From contig NCJK01000010.1 of assembly GCA_002282445.1 (NCBI GenBank), positions 1-33,460 of the forward strand: a stretch of 33,460 bases of DNA, given 5' to 3'. Positions 11,001 through 18,703 of the stretch are shown here, one piece after another. Under the pieces are notes generated by a model that saw only the letters and a program-made list of their open reading frames with translations, made no database searches and was not told where the DNA came from. The number at the start of each line of letters is the position of its first letter. Positions within the stretch are counted from its first letter, which is position 1. The position numbers were made by a program, and so were the translations under genes. The DNA comes from Burkholderiales bacterium 39-55-53 (lineage in GTDB: Bacteria; Pseudomonadota; Gammaproteobacteria; Burkholderiales; Burkholderiaceae_C).

Positions 11001-12278
11001 ATTCACGACGAACATGGTCGCGAGCGTGAGCGTCACAAAGTGCCATACGGTGCGATTCTGTCTGTCAAGCCAGACCAAGCCATCAAGGCTGGCGTCATCT
11101 TGGCCAACTGGGATCCATTGACTCGACCCATCATCACTGAATTTGCCGGTAAGGTGCAGTTCGAGAACGTCGAAGAAGGCCTCACAGTTGCCAAGCAAAT
11201 GGACGAAGTCACAGGCTTGTCCACCTTGGTGGTGATTGACCCGAAACGTCGCGGCTCTACCAAAGTGGTTCGCCCACAGGTCAAGCTGATCGATGCCTCA
11301 GGCAAAGAAGTGAAGATCCCTGGCACAGACCACGCGGTGACGATTGGCTTCCAGATCGGCGCGTTGATTCAAGTGCGTGATGGCATGGATGTGGGCCCAG
11401 GCGAAGTCTTGGCACGTATCCCTGTTGAAGGTCAAAAGACCCGCGACATTACCGGCGGTTTGCCACGTGTGGCCGAACTGTTCGAAGCTCGCTCACCCAA
11501 AGACAAGGGTATGTTGGCTGAGATGACCGGTACGGTGTCGTTTGGTAAAGAAACCAAAGGCAAGGTTCGTTTGCAGATCACTGACCCAGAAGGCAAAGTG
11601 TGGGACGAACTCATTCCTAAAGAGAAGAACATCTTGGTTCACGAAGGCCAAGTGGTCAACAAGGGCGAGAGCGTTGTGGACGGCCCAGCCGACCCACAAG
11701 ACATCTTGCGTTTGCTCGGCATGGAAGAGTTGGCTCGCTACATCGTCGACGAAGTGCAAGACGTTTACCGCTTGCAAGGCGTGAAGATCAACGACAAGCA
11801 CATTGAAGTGATCGTGCGTCAAATGCTGCGTCGCGTTGTGGTCGAAAGCGTGGGTGATTCCAACTACATCGCTGGCGAACAAGTTGAGCGTTCTGAGATC
11901 CTCAACACCAACGAAGCTCTGCAACGTGATGGCAAAGTCCCAGCGACTTTCACCAACTTGTTGTTGGGTATTACCAAAGCGTCCTTGTCGACCGACTCGT
12001 TCATCTCTGCGGCTTCTTTCCAAGAAACCACACGTGTGCTGACCGAAGCGGCCATCATGGGCAAGCGCGACGAATTGCGCGGCTTAAAAGAAAACGTCAT
12101 CGTCGGTCGCCTGATTCCTGCAGGTACTGGTATGGCGTATCACAAGGCTCGCAAGGTCAAAGATGCGATGGACGACGCCGAGCGCCGCGCCATTGCAGAA
12201 GCCGAAGCGGCTGAGTTGGCAGGAGAATCTTCTGACGAAGAAACTCAAGTCGACCACGGTGCTGGCGAAGAAGCGTAA
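8052..12278 (+). CDS. rpoC: DNA-directed RNA polymerase subunit beta'
   Basis: This is the catalytic beta' subunit. The 1408-residue product carries the N-terminal zinc ribbon (C70, C72, C85, C88), the catalytic magnesium loop NADFDGD at residues 456-462, the bridge-helix and trigger-loop region, and a second zinc site ([11 protein letters not shown], around residue 886). The C-terminal tail is acidic and Glu/Ala-rich (ending [14 protein letters not shown]). ATG 8052 is preceded by AAGGA. The gene ends 12 bases before a strong terminator, so it closes the ribosomal-protein and polymerase transcription unit. Confidence 0.98.
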   Translation: MKSLLDLFKQFTPDEHFDAIKIGMASPEKIRSWSFGEVKKPETINYRTFKPERDGLFCAKIFGPIKDYECLCGKYKRLKHRGVICEKCGVEVTQTKVRRERMGHIDLAAPCAHIWFLKSLPSRLGLVLDMTLRDIERVLYFEAYVVTDPGMTPLKKFAIMSEDDYEAKVVEYGDEFIAKMGAEGIKDLLEGLDLDVEIEKLRNDLTGSELKIKKNAKRLKLMEAFKKSGIKPEWMVLSVLPVLPPDLRPLVPLDGGRFATSDLNDLYRRVINRNSRLRRLLELKAPEIIARNEKRMLQEAVDSLLDNGRRGKAMTGANKRALKSLADMIKGKSGRFRQNLLGKRVDYSGRSVITVGPTLKLHQCGLPKLMALELFKPFIFSRLEAMGIATTIKAAKKEVESGSAVVWDILEEVIKEHPVMLNRAPTLHRLGIQAFEPILIEGKAIQLHPLVCSAFNADFDGDQMAVHVPLSVEAQMEARTLMLASNNVLFPASGEPSIVPSQDVVLGLYYATRDRINGKGEGLVFANVAEVQRALDAGVTELTAKVSVRITEWTKDKQTGEFNEVTKLVDTTVGRALLSEILPKGLPFEVINKALKKKEISKLINVAFRKCGLKDTVVFADKLLQNGFRLATRAGISIAIDDMLVPPEKGAIISASEKEVKDIEQQYVSGLVTSGERYNKVVDIWGKAGDAVSKVMMDQLRKEKTIDRHGNEVDQESFNSIYMMADSGARGSAAQIRQLAGMRGLMAKPDGSIIETPITANFREGLNVLQYFISTHGARKGLADTALKTANSGYLTRRLVDVTQDLVVTENDCGTTNGQLMRAIVEGGEVIESLRERILGRVAAEDVVSPESRAVLVNAGVMLDEDIIDEIEAAGVDEVKVRTALNCETRFGLCSMCYGRDLGRGGLVNNGEAVGVIAAQSIGEPGTQLTMRTFHIGGAASRAAVASSVEAKSNGSIGFNSTMRYVSNTKGELVVISRSGEIIIHDEHGRERERHKVPYGAILSVKPDQAIKAGVILANWDPLTRPIITEFAGKVQFENVEEGLTVAKQMDEVTGLSTLVVIDPKRRGSTKVVRPQVKLIDASGKEVKIPGTDHAVTIGFQIGALIQVRDGMDVGPGEVLARIPVEGQKTRDITGGLPRVAELFEARSPKDKGMLAEMTGTVSFGKETKGKVRLQITDPEGKVWDELIPKEKNILVHEGQVVNKGESVVDGPADPQDILRLLGMEELARYIVDEVQDVYRLQGVKINDKHIEVIVRQMLRRVVVESVGDSNYIAGEQVERSEILNTNEALQRDGKVPATFTNLLLGITKASLSTDSFISAASFQETTRVLTEAAIMGKRDELRGLKENVIVGRLIPAGTGMAYHKARKVKDAMDDAERRAIAEAEAAELAGESSDEETQVDHGAGEEA

Positions 12279-12290
12279 AGCGACCCCCTC

Positions 12291-12320
12291 AACAAAGGCC
12301 CGAAAGGGCCTTTGTTGTTT
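12291..12320 (+). terminator. Intrinsic terminator after rpoC
   Basis: An 11-bp perfect stem AACAAAGGCCC (12291-12301) with GGGCCTTTGTT (12306-12316), closed by a GAAA tetraloop and followed by GTTTG. The T-tract is partly inside the stem, as in many Burkholderiales terminators. It ends the operon and separates it from the LemA-like gene 33 bases on. Confidence 0.85.
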
Positions 12321-12352
12321 GGGCCAATCGGTCAAAGCACAAGGAGTGCAAC

Positions 12353-12910
12353 ATGCTTGATGCGTGGTGGTTTTGGTTATTTGTAGCAGTGATGGTGTTC
12401 TGGAGCGTGGGCGCATACCGTCGACTGGTGGGCTTGCGCACGGCTGTGAACAAACAGTTTGCCGTGCTGGAAGAGCTCATGCTGAGATACCAAGCATTGG
12501 TGCAAGAGGCAACCACGGCGGCTGTGACGTCTCCCTCGGGGTGGCAAACGGCGGTGTCTCCGGAGCTCGGAGCCAGCCACTGGACCCGTTTGCAAGTGGC
12601 AGCCAATCTATCGGCCATGGCCTTAGCGCGCATGCAAGAGCATCCATTGGATCCGTCATCTTCAATTGCACTGGTGGCAACCAGCCGTGACTTGCAAGAG
12701 GCATGGGAGGCTTTGACACACCCCGATGTGTATTACGTCTCTGTGCCAGCCGAGCTGACCCAACGTTGGGCTGAGCTGGGCATTTCGATTCAGCCTGATT
12801 TACAGCGATTCAACCAAGCCGTGACCACATACAACGAAGCGATTGATATGTTTCCAGCCACATGGATGGCGCGTTTGTTCAAGTTCAAATCAGGCCGCGT
12901 TCTGGAATGA
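12353..12910 (+). CDS. LemA-family-like membrane protein
   Basis: The 185-residue product has one N-terminal membrane segment (about residues 5-20, rich in Trp, Phe and Val) and a cytoplasmic or periplasmic helical domain. It resembles LemA proteins in the early AYRRLVGLRTAVNKQF stretch and the end YNEAIDMFPATWMARLF followed by a short tail, where LemA typically has YN-x-x-I-x-x-FP. LemA proteins are helical bundles of unclear function. The gene starts at ATG 12353 with an AAGGAG site; its TGA stop overlaps the rsmB start (ATGA). The middle of the protein is divergent, so it is a distant or lineage-specific member. Confidence 0.75.
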   Translation: MLDAWWFWLFVAVMVFWSVGAYRRLVGLRTAVNKQFAVLEELMLRYQALVQEATTAAVTSPSGWQTAVSPELGASHWTRLQVAANLSAMALARMQEHPLDPSSSIALVATSRDLQEAWEALTHPDVYYVSVPAELTQRWAELGISIQPDLQRFNQAVTTYNEAIDMFPATWMARLFKFKSGRVLE

Positions 12911-14247
12911 GCGATCACAAACCTGCATCAGTCCCACTATGGCAGCAGCTTCAAGCCGTGGCGCAAGCCTTGGCTCAGGTGCGACGCGGCGTGTCTGGCA
13001 CTGCGGCCTTAGAGGCCGTGCCTTCGGTTTTGCGCCCAGGTGTTCAGGCCTTACTATTTCAGGCGTTGCGTCAGCTCGGTCGCGCGCAAGCATTGCGTGG
13101 CCAATTGGCTTCGCGCACGCCAGCGCCACTACCTGATGCATTGCTTTGCACTGCGCTTGCACTGGCATGGGATCCAGACAATGCGCCCTACGAGCCACAC
13201 ACCTTGGTGAACCAAGCTGTAGAGGCGGCAAAGAAAACCCGTAGCTTGCAAATGCAAGCCAACTTTTTGAATGCATGCTTGCGCCGCTTTTTGCGTGAGC
13301 GTGATGCCTTAGTGGCAGCCACAGACCTCGATGTGCAATCGCAGTGGAACCACCCAGAATGGTGGGTCAAACGTTTGCAGCAAGATCATCCAGACCATTG
13401 GCAGGACATCTTGCGCGCCAACAACCAAGCGGCCCCCATGACATGGCGTGTGAACACCTCGCGCATCAGTCGCGAAGCCTTGCAAGCCGACTGGGCTAAT
13501 CATGGTTTGCAGTCTCATCCTGTGGGAGAACAAGGGTTGGTGCTGACACATGCGCACAGCGTGCGTGATATTCCAGGCTTCGCGGAGGGCTTGTGCTCGG
13601 TACAAGATGCGGCAGCACAATGCGCCGCACAAATTCTGCTGAAAGACATTGCGCCTAAGGATCAAGCCCTTCACGTCTTGGATGCCTGTGCAGCACCCGG
13701 TGGCAAAACCGCGCACTTGTTGGAGTTGCTCAACGACAAGTCAGAAGTGACGGCGATGGACATCGACCCGCAACGTTGCGAGCGCATCGTGCAAAACCTG
13801 CAGCGCATTGGGCGAAGTGCCAAAGTCGTTGCAGCGGACGCAGCACAAACCAAAACATGGTGGGATGGCAAATTGTTTGATGCAGTGTTGTTGGATGCCC
13901 CTTGCACAGCATCAGGCATCGTACGTCGACATCCGGATGTGCGTTGGTTGCGTCGCGAGACAGACATTGACAAGCTGGCAGCGATTCAGAAAAACTTACT
14001 CAAACAATTGTGGCCCTTGGTCAAGCCCGGTGGTCGGTTGTTGTATTGCACTTGCTCGGTCTTCAGAGCCGAGGGTGAGAACCAAGCCAAAACGTTTGTT
14101 GAACACAACACCAATGCCCGTTTACTGCCCTCTCTGGGGCATTTAAGACCCCAAAGTAACACAACAGCCACCGCCCTCGTCGACAATCTGTCGGGTGATC
14201 ACGATGGCTTTTATTACGCACTGCTGGAGAAACTACCAGCGTCTTAA
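12907..14247 (+). CDS. rsmB: 16S rRNA (cytosine-967-C5)-methyltransferase RsmB
   Basis: RsmB (Sun/Fmu) uses S-adenosylmethionine to methylate C967 of 16S rRNA. The 446-residue product has a NusB-like helical N-terminal domain (about 12-140), then the methyltransferase fold: SAM-binding DACAAPGGKT (259-268), motif IV DAPC with C333 (product release) and motif VI TCS with C383 (attacking nucleophile). Start ATG 12907 is chosen because it forms an ATGA overlap with the preceding stop; an in-frame ATG at 12862 would extend 45 bases into the LemA-like gene. The 3' end overlaps the DUF4390 reading frame. Confidence 0.95.
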   Translation: MSDHKPASVPLWQQLQAVAQALAQVRRGVSGTAALEAVPSVLRPGVQALLFQALRQLGRAQALRGQLASRTPAPLPDALLCTALALAWDPDNAPYEPHTLVNQAVEAAKKTRSLQMQANFLNACLRRFLRERDALVAATDLDVQSQWNHPEWWVKRLQQDHPDHWQDILRANNQAAPMTWRVNTSRISREALQADWANHGLQSHPVGEQGLVLTHAHSVRDIPGFAEGLCSVQDAAAQCAAQILLKDIAPKDQALHVLDACAAPGGKTAHLLELLNDKSEVTAMDIDPQRCERIVQNLQRIGRSAKVVAADAAQTKTWWDGKLFDAVLLDAPCTASGIVRRHPDVRWLRRETDIDKLAAIQKNLLKQLWPLVKPGGRLLYCTCSVFRAEGENQAKTFVEHNTNARLLPSLGHLRPQSNTTATALVDNLSGDHDGFYYALLEKLPAS

Positions 14248-14863
14248 AACGCTCGCTTTGATTGGATTTCAGCGCGCTAGGCACGGGTGCGTAATTTTGA
14301 TGGTGCTTGCAAGTTTGGCCTTGCCACAATTGGCGCTTGCAGACACGCCCGTTGAACTTCAATCCTTGAAACTTGAGCGACAAGATGCCGCTTTGTACAT
14401 GAGTGCAAATTGGCGATTCGAGTTGCCAGCTACGTTAGAAGATGCCCTGATGAAGGGCATCACGCTTTACTTTGTGACAGAAGTTGAAATCAACCAAGAG
14501 CGCTGGTACGTTTACAACCAACGCGTGGCGCAAGCAGAGCGCCATGTGCGGTTGTTTTACCAGCCTCTCACACGCCGATGGCGCGTCAACATTTCTCCAC
14601 AGCCTTTCAACGTCAGCGGTTTGGGAATGAGTCTGGGCCAGAGTTATGACTCGATAGACGAAGCCATGGGCGCGGTGCATCGCTTGGTTCAGTTTCGTAT
14701 TGCCAATGCGGCTGACTACAACCCAGATGCCAAGCAAACCATCAGCATCAACTTCAAGTTGGACCTGAAGCAGTTGCCTCGTCCCTTGCAAATTGGTGCA
14801 GCTGGCCAGAGCGATTGGAATATCAGCTTTAGCAAAACCCAGCGATTGGAGTTGACGCCATGA
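14204..14863 (+). CDS. DUF4390 family secreted protein
   Basis: The protein is recognised by its family-like core (LERQDAALYMSANWRFELP, TLYFVTEVEINQERWY, RRWRVNISPQPFNVSG) and by its place between rsmB and an NtrY-like kinase, a conserved betaproteobacterial order. It has a hydrophobic export signal ending ALPQLALA before DTPVELQ, so it is probably periplasmic. Function is unknown; linkage suggests a partner of the kinase. The start is uncertain: GTG 14195 or ATG 14204 overlap rsmB by about 50 bases; TTG 14258 would give a neat 28-residue signal peptide; ATG 14300 would leave too short a signal. The stop overlaps the kinase start (ATGA). Confidence 0.8.
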   Translation: MAFITHCWRNYQRLKTLALIGFQRARHGCVILMVLASLALPQLALADTPVELQSLKLERQDAALYMSANWRFELPATLEDALMKGITLYFVTEVEINQERWYVYNQRVAQAERHVRLFYQPLTRRWRVNISPQPFNVSGLGMSLGQSYDSIDEAMGAVHRLVQFRIANAADYNPDAKQTISINFKLDLKQLPRPLQIGAAGQSDWNISFSKTQRLELTP

Positions 14864-17139
14864 TTGAATTGGCTGAAAAGCGTACGCGCCTTTCTAGCTT
14901 TCAGTTGCGGTGGTTGTTGGTCATCAGCGCAGCCGTGGTGTTGGCCCTCGGCTTGGTGCTGTTGTTCTTGCTCACGCAAGCTGCAGATAACCGCGAACTC
15001 TACGAAGAGAACTACCGCCAACTGTTTGGGCTCAATGTGGTGGTGGCTACCCTTTTGATGAGCGTGATCGCTTGGATGTCTGTGCGCTTGCTGGTGCGCT
15101 TGAGACAAGGCAAATTTGGTAGCCGATTACTTCTGAAAATTGCCGCGACATTCGCCCTTGTCGGTTTCTTGCCTGGACTGCTGATTTACAGCGTGTCTTA
15201 TCAGTTCGTCTCGCGCTCAATTGAAAGCTGGTTTGACGTGAAGGTTGAGGGAGCATTGGACGCAGGTCTCAGCCTCGGTCGCACCACGCTTGACACACTG
15301 GCCAGCGACTTAGGTCAAAAAACCCGTTCAGCAAGTGCACAGATCAATGATTTACCAGATGCTTCAGTAGGCATTGCGCTCGAGCGCATCAAGGAGCAAC
15401 TCGGCGCAGATGATGTGATCTTGTGGAGCACCACAGGTCAGGCATTGTCGAGTGCTGGCGAGTCGCGTTACAAAATCAATCCCGATCGACCCACGCCAGC
15501 GCAACTTCGCTTGGTCAAAACTCAAAGCGTGGTGACTGTCATTGAGGGGTTGGATGAGGCTGAGTTGCAAGGCAATGCCAAAGCGCGCATTCGTGCCTTG
15601 GTGCTGGTTGCCCCTTCGGGTTTAGAACTTTTAATTGAGCCACGGGTCTTGCAAGTCACGAAAGCCATTCCAGCTACTTTGGTCAGCAATGCCTTAGCTG
15701 TGGAGGTGGCATACCGAGAATATCAAGAGCGTGCACTTGGCCGTGACGGTTTGCGCAGCATGTACATCGGCACGTTGACGCTCAGTTTGTTCTTGGCCGT
15801 CTTTGGCGCGGTGCTCTTAGCAGTCCTTCTTGGCAATCAGTTAGCTCGCCCGTTGCTGATGCTGGCCGAAGGTGTGCGAGATGTGGCGGCAGGCGATTTG
15901 AGTCCCAAGCCCGCCTTGCAGGGCCGCGATGAACTGGGAGGTTTGACCAGGTCGTTTGCGCTGATGACACAGCAACTGGCAGATGCCCGCTCGGCAGTGG
16001 ATCGAAGCATGTTGCAGGTACACACCTCGCGCGCTAACTTGCAAACCATTTTGGATAACCTCACCGCAGGCGTGGTTGTGTTGACCGAAGATGGGCGCAT
16101 CAAATCCTCCAACCCAGGTGCAACGCGAATCTTGCGCGTGCCCTTGGCTGCTTGGGAAGGCCGCGCATTGAGTGACATCGAAGGCTTGGTGGAGTTTGCC
16201 GAGCATGTGCATCGCGAGTTTGATGGTTTCCTAGGTGAGCGAAGTCAACATGGCTTAGATCATTGGCAGCAATCCTTTGAATTGCATGCCACCAGCATCA
16301 GCCCAGCGGTTCAATTGAGTGATGACACGCAGCAGCACATCACCTTGTTGGCGCGTGGCGCAGTGTTGCCCAACAACGGACGATTGTTGGTGTTCGACGA
16401 TATTTCTGAAATCGTCTCTGCCCAACGTGCGCAAGCGTGGGGTGAAGTGGCCCGACGTTTGGCGCATGAGATCAAAAACCCGCTCACGCCAATACAACTG
16501 TCTGCCGAGCGTTTGGAGATGAAGCTCACGGGAAAATTGCAAGAGCCTGAGCAAGTTATTTTGAACAAGTCGGTCAAAACCATCGTCGACCAAGTGGACG
16601 CGATGAAGCGCTTGGTGAATGAGTTCCGTGACTATGCGCGTTTGCCTGTGGCAGAACTGAAGCCGCTTGACTTGAATGCTTTGGTGCAGGACGTCATGCA
16701 TCTTTATGGCTCAGAAAATGCCGCGGTTCCCGTGTACGCCCAACTCGATGCTAATTGCCCCATCATCATGGGCGATGCACAGCAATTACGCCAAGTGGTG
16801 CATAACCTGTTGCAAAACGCTCAAGATGCGACCGAGGGTCAGGCCCATCCGATGGTGTCCATTGCCACGCAGTGGGTGTCGACCTCGGGGCGTGTGCGCT
16901 TGGTGGTGCGTGATAACGGACCGGGCTTTCCGCCAAAGATTTTGAATCGGGCGTTTGAGCCTTATGTCACAACTAAAACGCGTGGAACTGGTCTAGGTTT
17001 GGCCGTGGTGAAGAAGATTGCCGATGAACATTCGGCGCGCGTGGACTTGAAAAATCGTGGATTACAGGGGCGGGTGATTGGGGCGCAAGTGTCGTTATCA
17101 TTCCAAGTTGCGGAATCGCAACAAAACCAACTGATTTAA
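14860..17139 (+). CDS. NtrY-like membrane sensor histidine kinase
   Basis: The 759-residue protein has three N-terminal membrane segments (about 17-40, 53-76, 88-108), a periplasmic sensing region, a fourth segment (about 300-322), a HAMP domain (to about 375), a PAS-like domain (about 390-510), the phosphoacceptor block LAHEIKNPLTPIQLSAERL with H536, and an ATPase domain with N box HNLLQNAQDATE and G boxes DNGPGF and GTGLGLAVVKKI. This is the NtrY arrangement, a family tied to nitrogen, redox or envelope responses. The start overlaps the DUF4390 stop (ATGA), and the response regulator begins 21 bases later, so the three probably form one signalling unit. The signal is not evident from sequence. 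Confidence 0.9.
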   Translation: MIELAEKRTRLSSFQLRWLLVISAAVVLALGLVLLFLLTQAADNRELYEENYRQLFGLNVVVATLLMSVIAWMSVRLLVRLRQGKFGSRLLLKIAATFALVGFLPGLLIYSVSYQFVSRSIESWFDVKVEGALDAGLSLGRTTLDTLASDLGQKTRSASAQINDLPDASVGIALERIKEQLGADDVILWSTTGQALSSAGESRYKINPDRPTPAQLRLVKTQSVVTVIEGLDEAELQGNAKARIRALVLVAPSGLELLIEPRVLQVTKAIPATLVSNALAVEVAYREYQERALGRDGLRSMYIGTLTLSLFLAVFGAVLLAVLLGNQLARPLLMLAEGVRDVAAGDLSPKPALQGRDELGGLTRSFALMTQQLADARSAVDRSMLQVHTSRANLQTILDNLTAGVVVLTEDGRIKSSNPGATRILRVPLAAWEGRALSDIEGLVEFAEHVHREFDGFLGERSQHGLDHWQQSFELHATSISPAVQLSDDTQQHITLLARGAVLPNNGRLLVFDDISEIVSAQRAQAWGEVARRLAHEIKNPLTPIQLSAERLEMKLTGKLQEPEQVILNKSVKTIVDQVDAMKRLVNEFRDYARLPVAELKPLDLNALVQDVMHLYGSENAAVPVYAQLDANCPIIMGDAQQLRQVVHNLLQNAQDATEGQAHPMVSIATQWVSTSGRVRLVVRDNGPGFPPKILNRAFEPYVTTKTRGTGLGLAVVKKIADEHSARVDLKNRGLQGRVIGAQVSLSFQVAESQQNQLI

Positions 17140-17160
17140 TCCTGCGAGACAAGACAGAAC

Positions 17161-17820
17161 ATGGCAAATATTTTGGTGGTGGATGACGAATTAGGCATTC
17201 GAGATCTCTTGTTTGAGATCCTCAATGACGAAGGCCACGCGGTAGAAGTCGCTGAAAACGCGGCCCAAGCCCGATTGGCGCGTCAGGCCGCAAGACCCGA
17301 CTTGGTCTTGCTAGACATTTGGATGCCTGATACCGATGGTGTGACTTTGCTTAAAGAGTGGGCAGGGGCTGGCTTGCTGAACATGCCTGTGATCATGATG
17401 AGCGGACACGCCACCATCGACACAGCGGTGGAAGCCACACGCATTGGTGCTCAGGCCTTCCTAGAGAAACCCATCACCATGCAAAAGCTGCTCAAGGCTG
17501 TGGAGCAGGGGCTGGCACGCAAACCTGTTGCACCAGCGGTAGTGAAAGGTGTTGTCTCTCCAGTGAGCAAAGACTTGCCTAGCGCATTGGCCTTGCCGCA
17601 GGCTGTTGTGCTGCCTCCGACCCATCAAAGTTTTGATTTAGAACTGCCACTGCGCGAAGCGCGTGATGCTTTTGAGCGCGCTTATTTTGAATACCATTTG
17701 GCACAAGAGAATGGTTCGATGACCCGTGTGGCTGATAAAACAGGCTTAGAGCGCACGCATTTGTACCGCAAGCTCAAACAGTTGGGCGTCGACCTTTCTA
17801 AGGCCAAAAAGGCCAGTTAA
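17161..17820 (+). CDS. Short NtrX/RegA-like response regulator (receiver plus Fis-type HTH)
   Basis: The 219-residue product has a receiver domain (1-120) with acidic pair D8/D9, phosphoacceptor D52, S81 and K103-P104, then a Pro/Val-rich linker (about 122-165) and a Fis-type DNA-binding domain (about 168-215, with MTRVADKTGLERTHLYRKLK). The receiver resembles NtrX, but the roughly 240-residue AAA+ sigma-54 activation domain of NtrX is absent. The layout therefore matches RegA/ActR-type regulators, which act without sigma-54. The upstream kinase is the expected partner. ATG 17161 begins right after GACAAGACAGAAC, with only a weak ribosome-binding site. Confidence 0.88.
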   Translation: MANILVVDDELGIRDLLFEILNDEGHAVEVAENAAQARLARQAARPDLVLLDIWMPDTDGVTLLKEWAGAGLLNMPVIMMSGHATIDTAVEATRIGAQAFLEKPITMQKLLKAVEQGLARKPVAPAVVKGVVSPVSKDLPSALALPQAVVLPPTHQSFDLELPLREARDAFERAYFEYHLAQENGSMTRVADKTGLERTHLYRKLKQLGVDLSKAKKAS

Positions 17821-17824
17821 GCAT

Positions 17825-17842
17825 TTGTACTGTGCTACAATT
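17825..17842 (+). promoter_or_regulatory. Promoter of tRNA-Phe (extended -10)
   Basis: TGCTACAAT at 17833-17841 is an extended -10 element (TG-N-TACAAT) ending ten bases before the tRNA. No good -35 lies 16-18 bases upstream, which falls in the end of the response-regulator gene; extended -10 promoters can dispense with it. Confidence 0.5.
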
Positions 17843-17850
17843 TCGGTCTC

Positions 17851-17926
<76 letters not shown>

Positions 17927-17931
17927 GATTC

Positions 17932-17969
17932 ACCCCGTAGCTTCGCAAGAAGCTGCGGGGTTTTTCTTT
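17932..17969 (+). terminator. Intrinsic terminator after tRNA-Phe
   Basis: A 12-bp stem CCCCGTAGCTTC (17933-17944) with GAAGCTGCGGGG (17949-17960), one T-G pair, GCAA tetraloop, followed by TTTTTCTTT. This is a textbook rho-independent terminator for tRNA-Phe and the upstream two-component cluster. Confidence 0.92.
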
Positions 17970-17996
17970 GGGTGCTTAGGTATCAATCTGCAAACA

Positions 17997-18022
17997 AAAA
18001 AGCTCGCCGAAGCGAGCTTTTT
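17997..18022. terminator. Bidirectional terminator between tRNA-Phe and the rhodanese gene
   Basis: AAAAAGCTCGC (17997-18007) pairs with GCGAGCTTTTT (18012-18022) around a CGAA loop. The A-run and T-run make it work on either strand. On the minus strand it lies 30 bases past the rhodanese stop and likely ends the rep-rhodanese transcript. Confidence 0.85.
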
Positions 18023-18051
18023 CGTTGATGGCCTTTATCAGCCTGAATCGA

Positions 18052-18630
18052 TCAGAACTCGTTCTTAATTGATGTCAAACCCAGCGCATCCCAGTCAAGC
18101 ATGCCGCCGCGGTAGTAATAGATTTTGTCCGCTGGAAAACCTTCGCGGGTCATGGCGCGAATGGCGATGGGGCTTTGCGGGCAGGTGGGGCCGTTGCAAA
18201 AAGCAAATACTTTTTTGGCTTTGCTGCAGTCCATGCCTTTGGCTGTTTTCACGCAACCCAACTCAGAAATGCGTTCCACCACTTCGGTATAAGGAATGCC
18301 CAATGAGCCGGGGATAGTGCCCTTGACGCGGTCGTTGGTGTCGCGCATGTCGACCACCAGCGAATCACGGTCGCTCAAGGCTTGGATGATTTCAGTTTCG
18401 CCAATGGGGTGTACACCTGGCACAGGAACCAAGGGCTGGATGGTTCCGCCGTTTTTACCGCAAGGTGTCATGATGCGGCTGATTTCGACGGGGCCTTTGG
18501 CGGTTTGCACCACCACTGTTTTTTGGCCTTCAAAAATAGTCAGTGCCGTACCGGGGGCGATGGTGGCCGCTTGGCCGAATGCAAGTCCGCTAGACAAAGC
18601 GCAGAACAAATAGATGAGTTGTTTTTTCAA
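18052..18630 (-). CDS. Periplasmic rhodanese-domain protein
   Basis: I place the start at TTG 18630 because GGAG lies six bases upstream and the reading then opens MKKQLIYLFCALSSGLAFGQA, a good export signal; the frame stays open upstream but without signal-like sequence. The 192-residue product has an N-terminal region of about 75 residues containing a lone Cys (C57), then a rhodanese domain (about 78-188) with DMRDTNDRVKGTIPGS and the catalytic loop FCNGPTCPQSP (C145, C150). Rhodaneses transfer sulfur or use a reactive Cys; here the periplasm and two loop cysteines could allow disulfide chemistry instead. It lies 73 bases downstream of rep. The substrate is unknown. Confidence 0.82.
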   Translation of the reverse strand: MKKQLIYLFCALSSGLAFGQAATIAPGTALTIFEGQKTVVVQTAKGPVEISRIMTPCGKNGGTIQPLVPVPGVHPIGETEIIQALSDRDSLVVDMRDTNDRVKGTIPGSLGIPYTEVVERISELGCVKTAKGMDCSKAKKVFAFCNGPTCPQSPIAIRAMTREGFPADKIYYYRGGMLDWDALGLTSIKNEF

Positions 18631-18703
18631 AAGGGTCTCCAAAGACAAAAAAGTGACCGGCAAATATAAGGCCTTAGCAATGCATTTGGTCGTCAGGCTG
18701 TTG

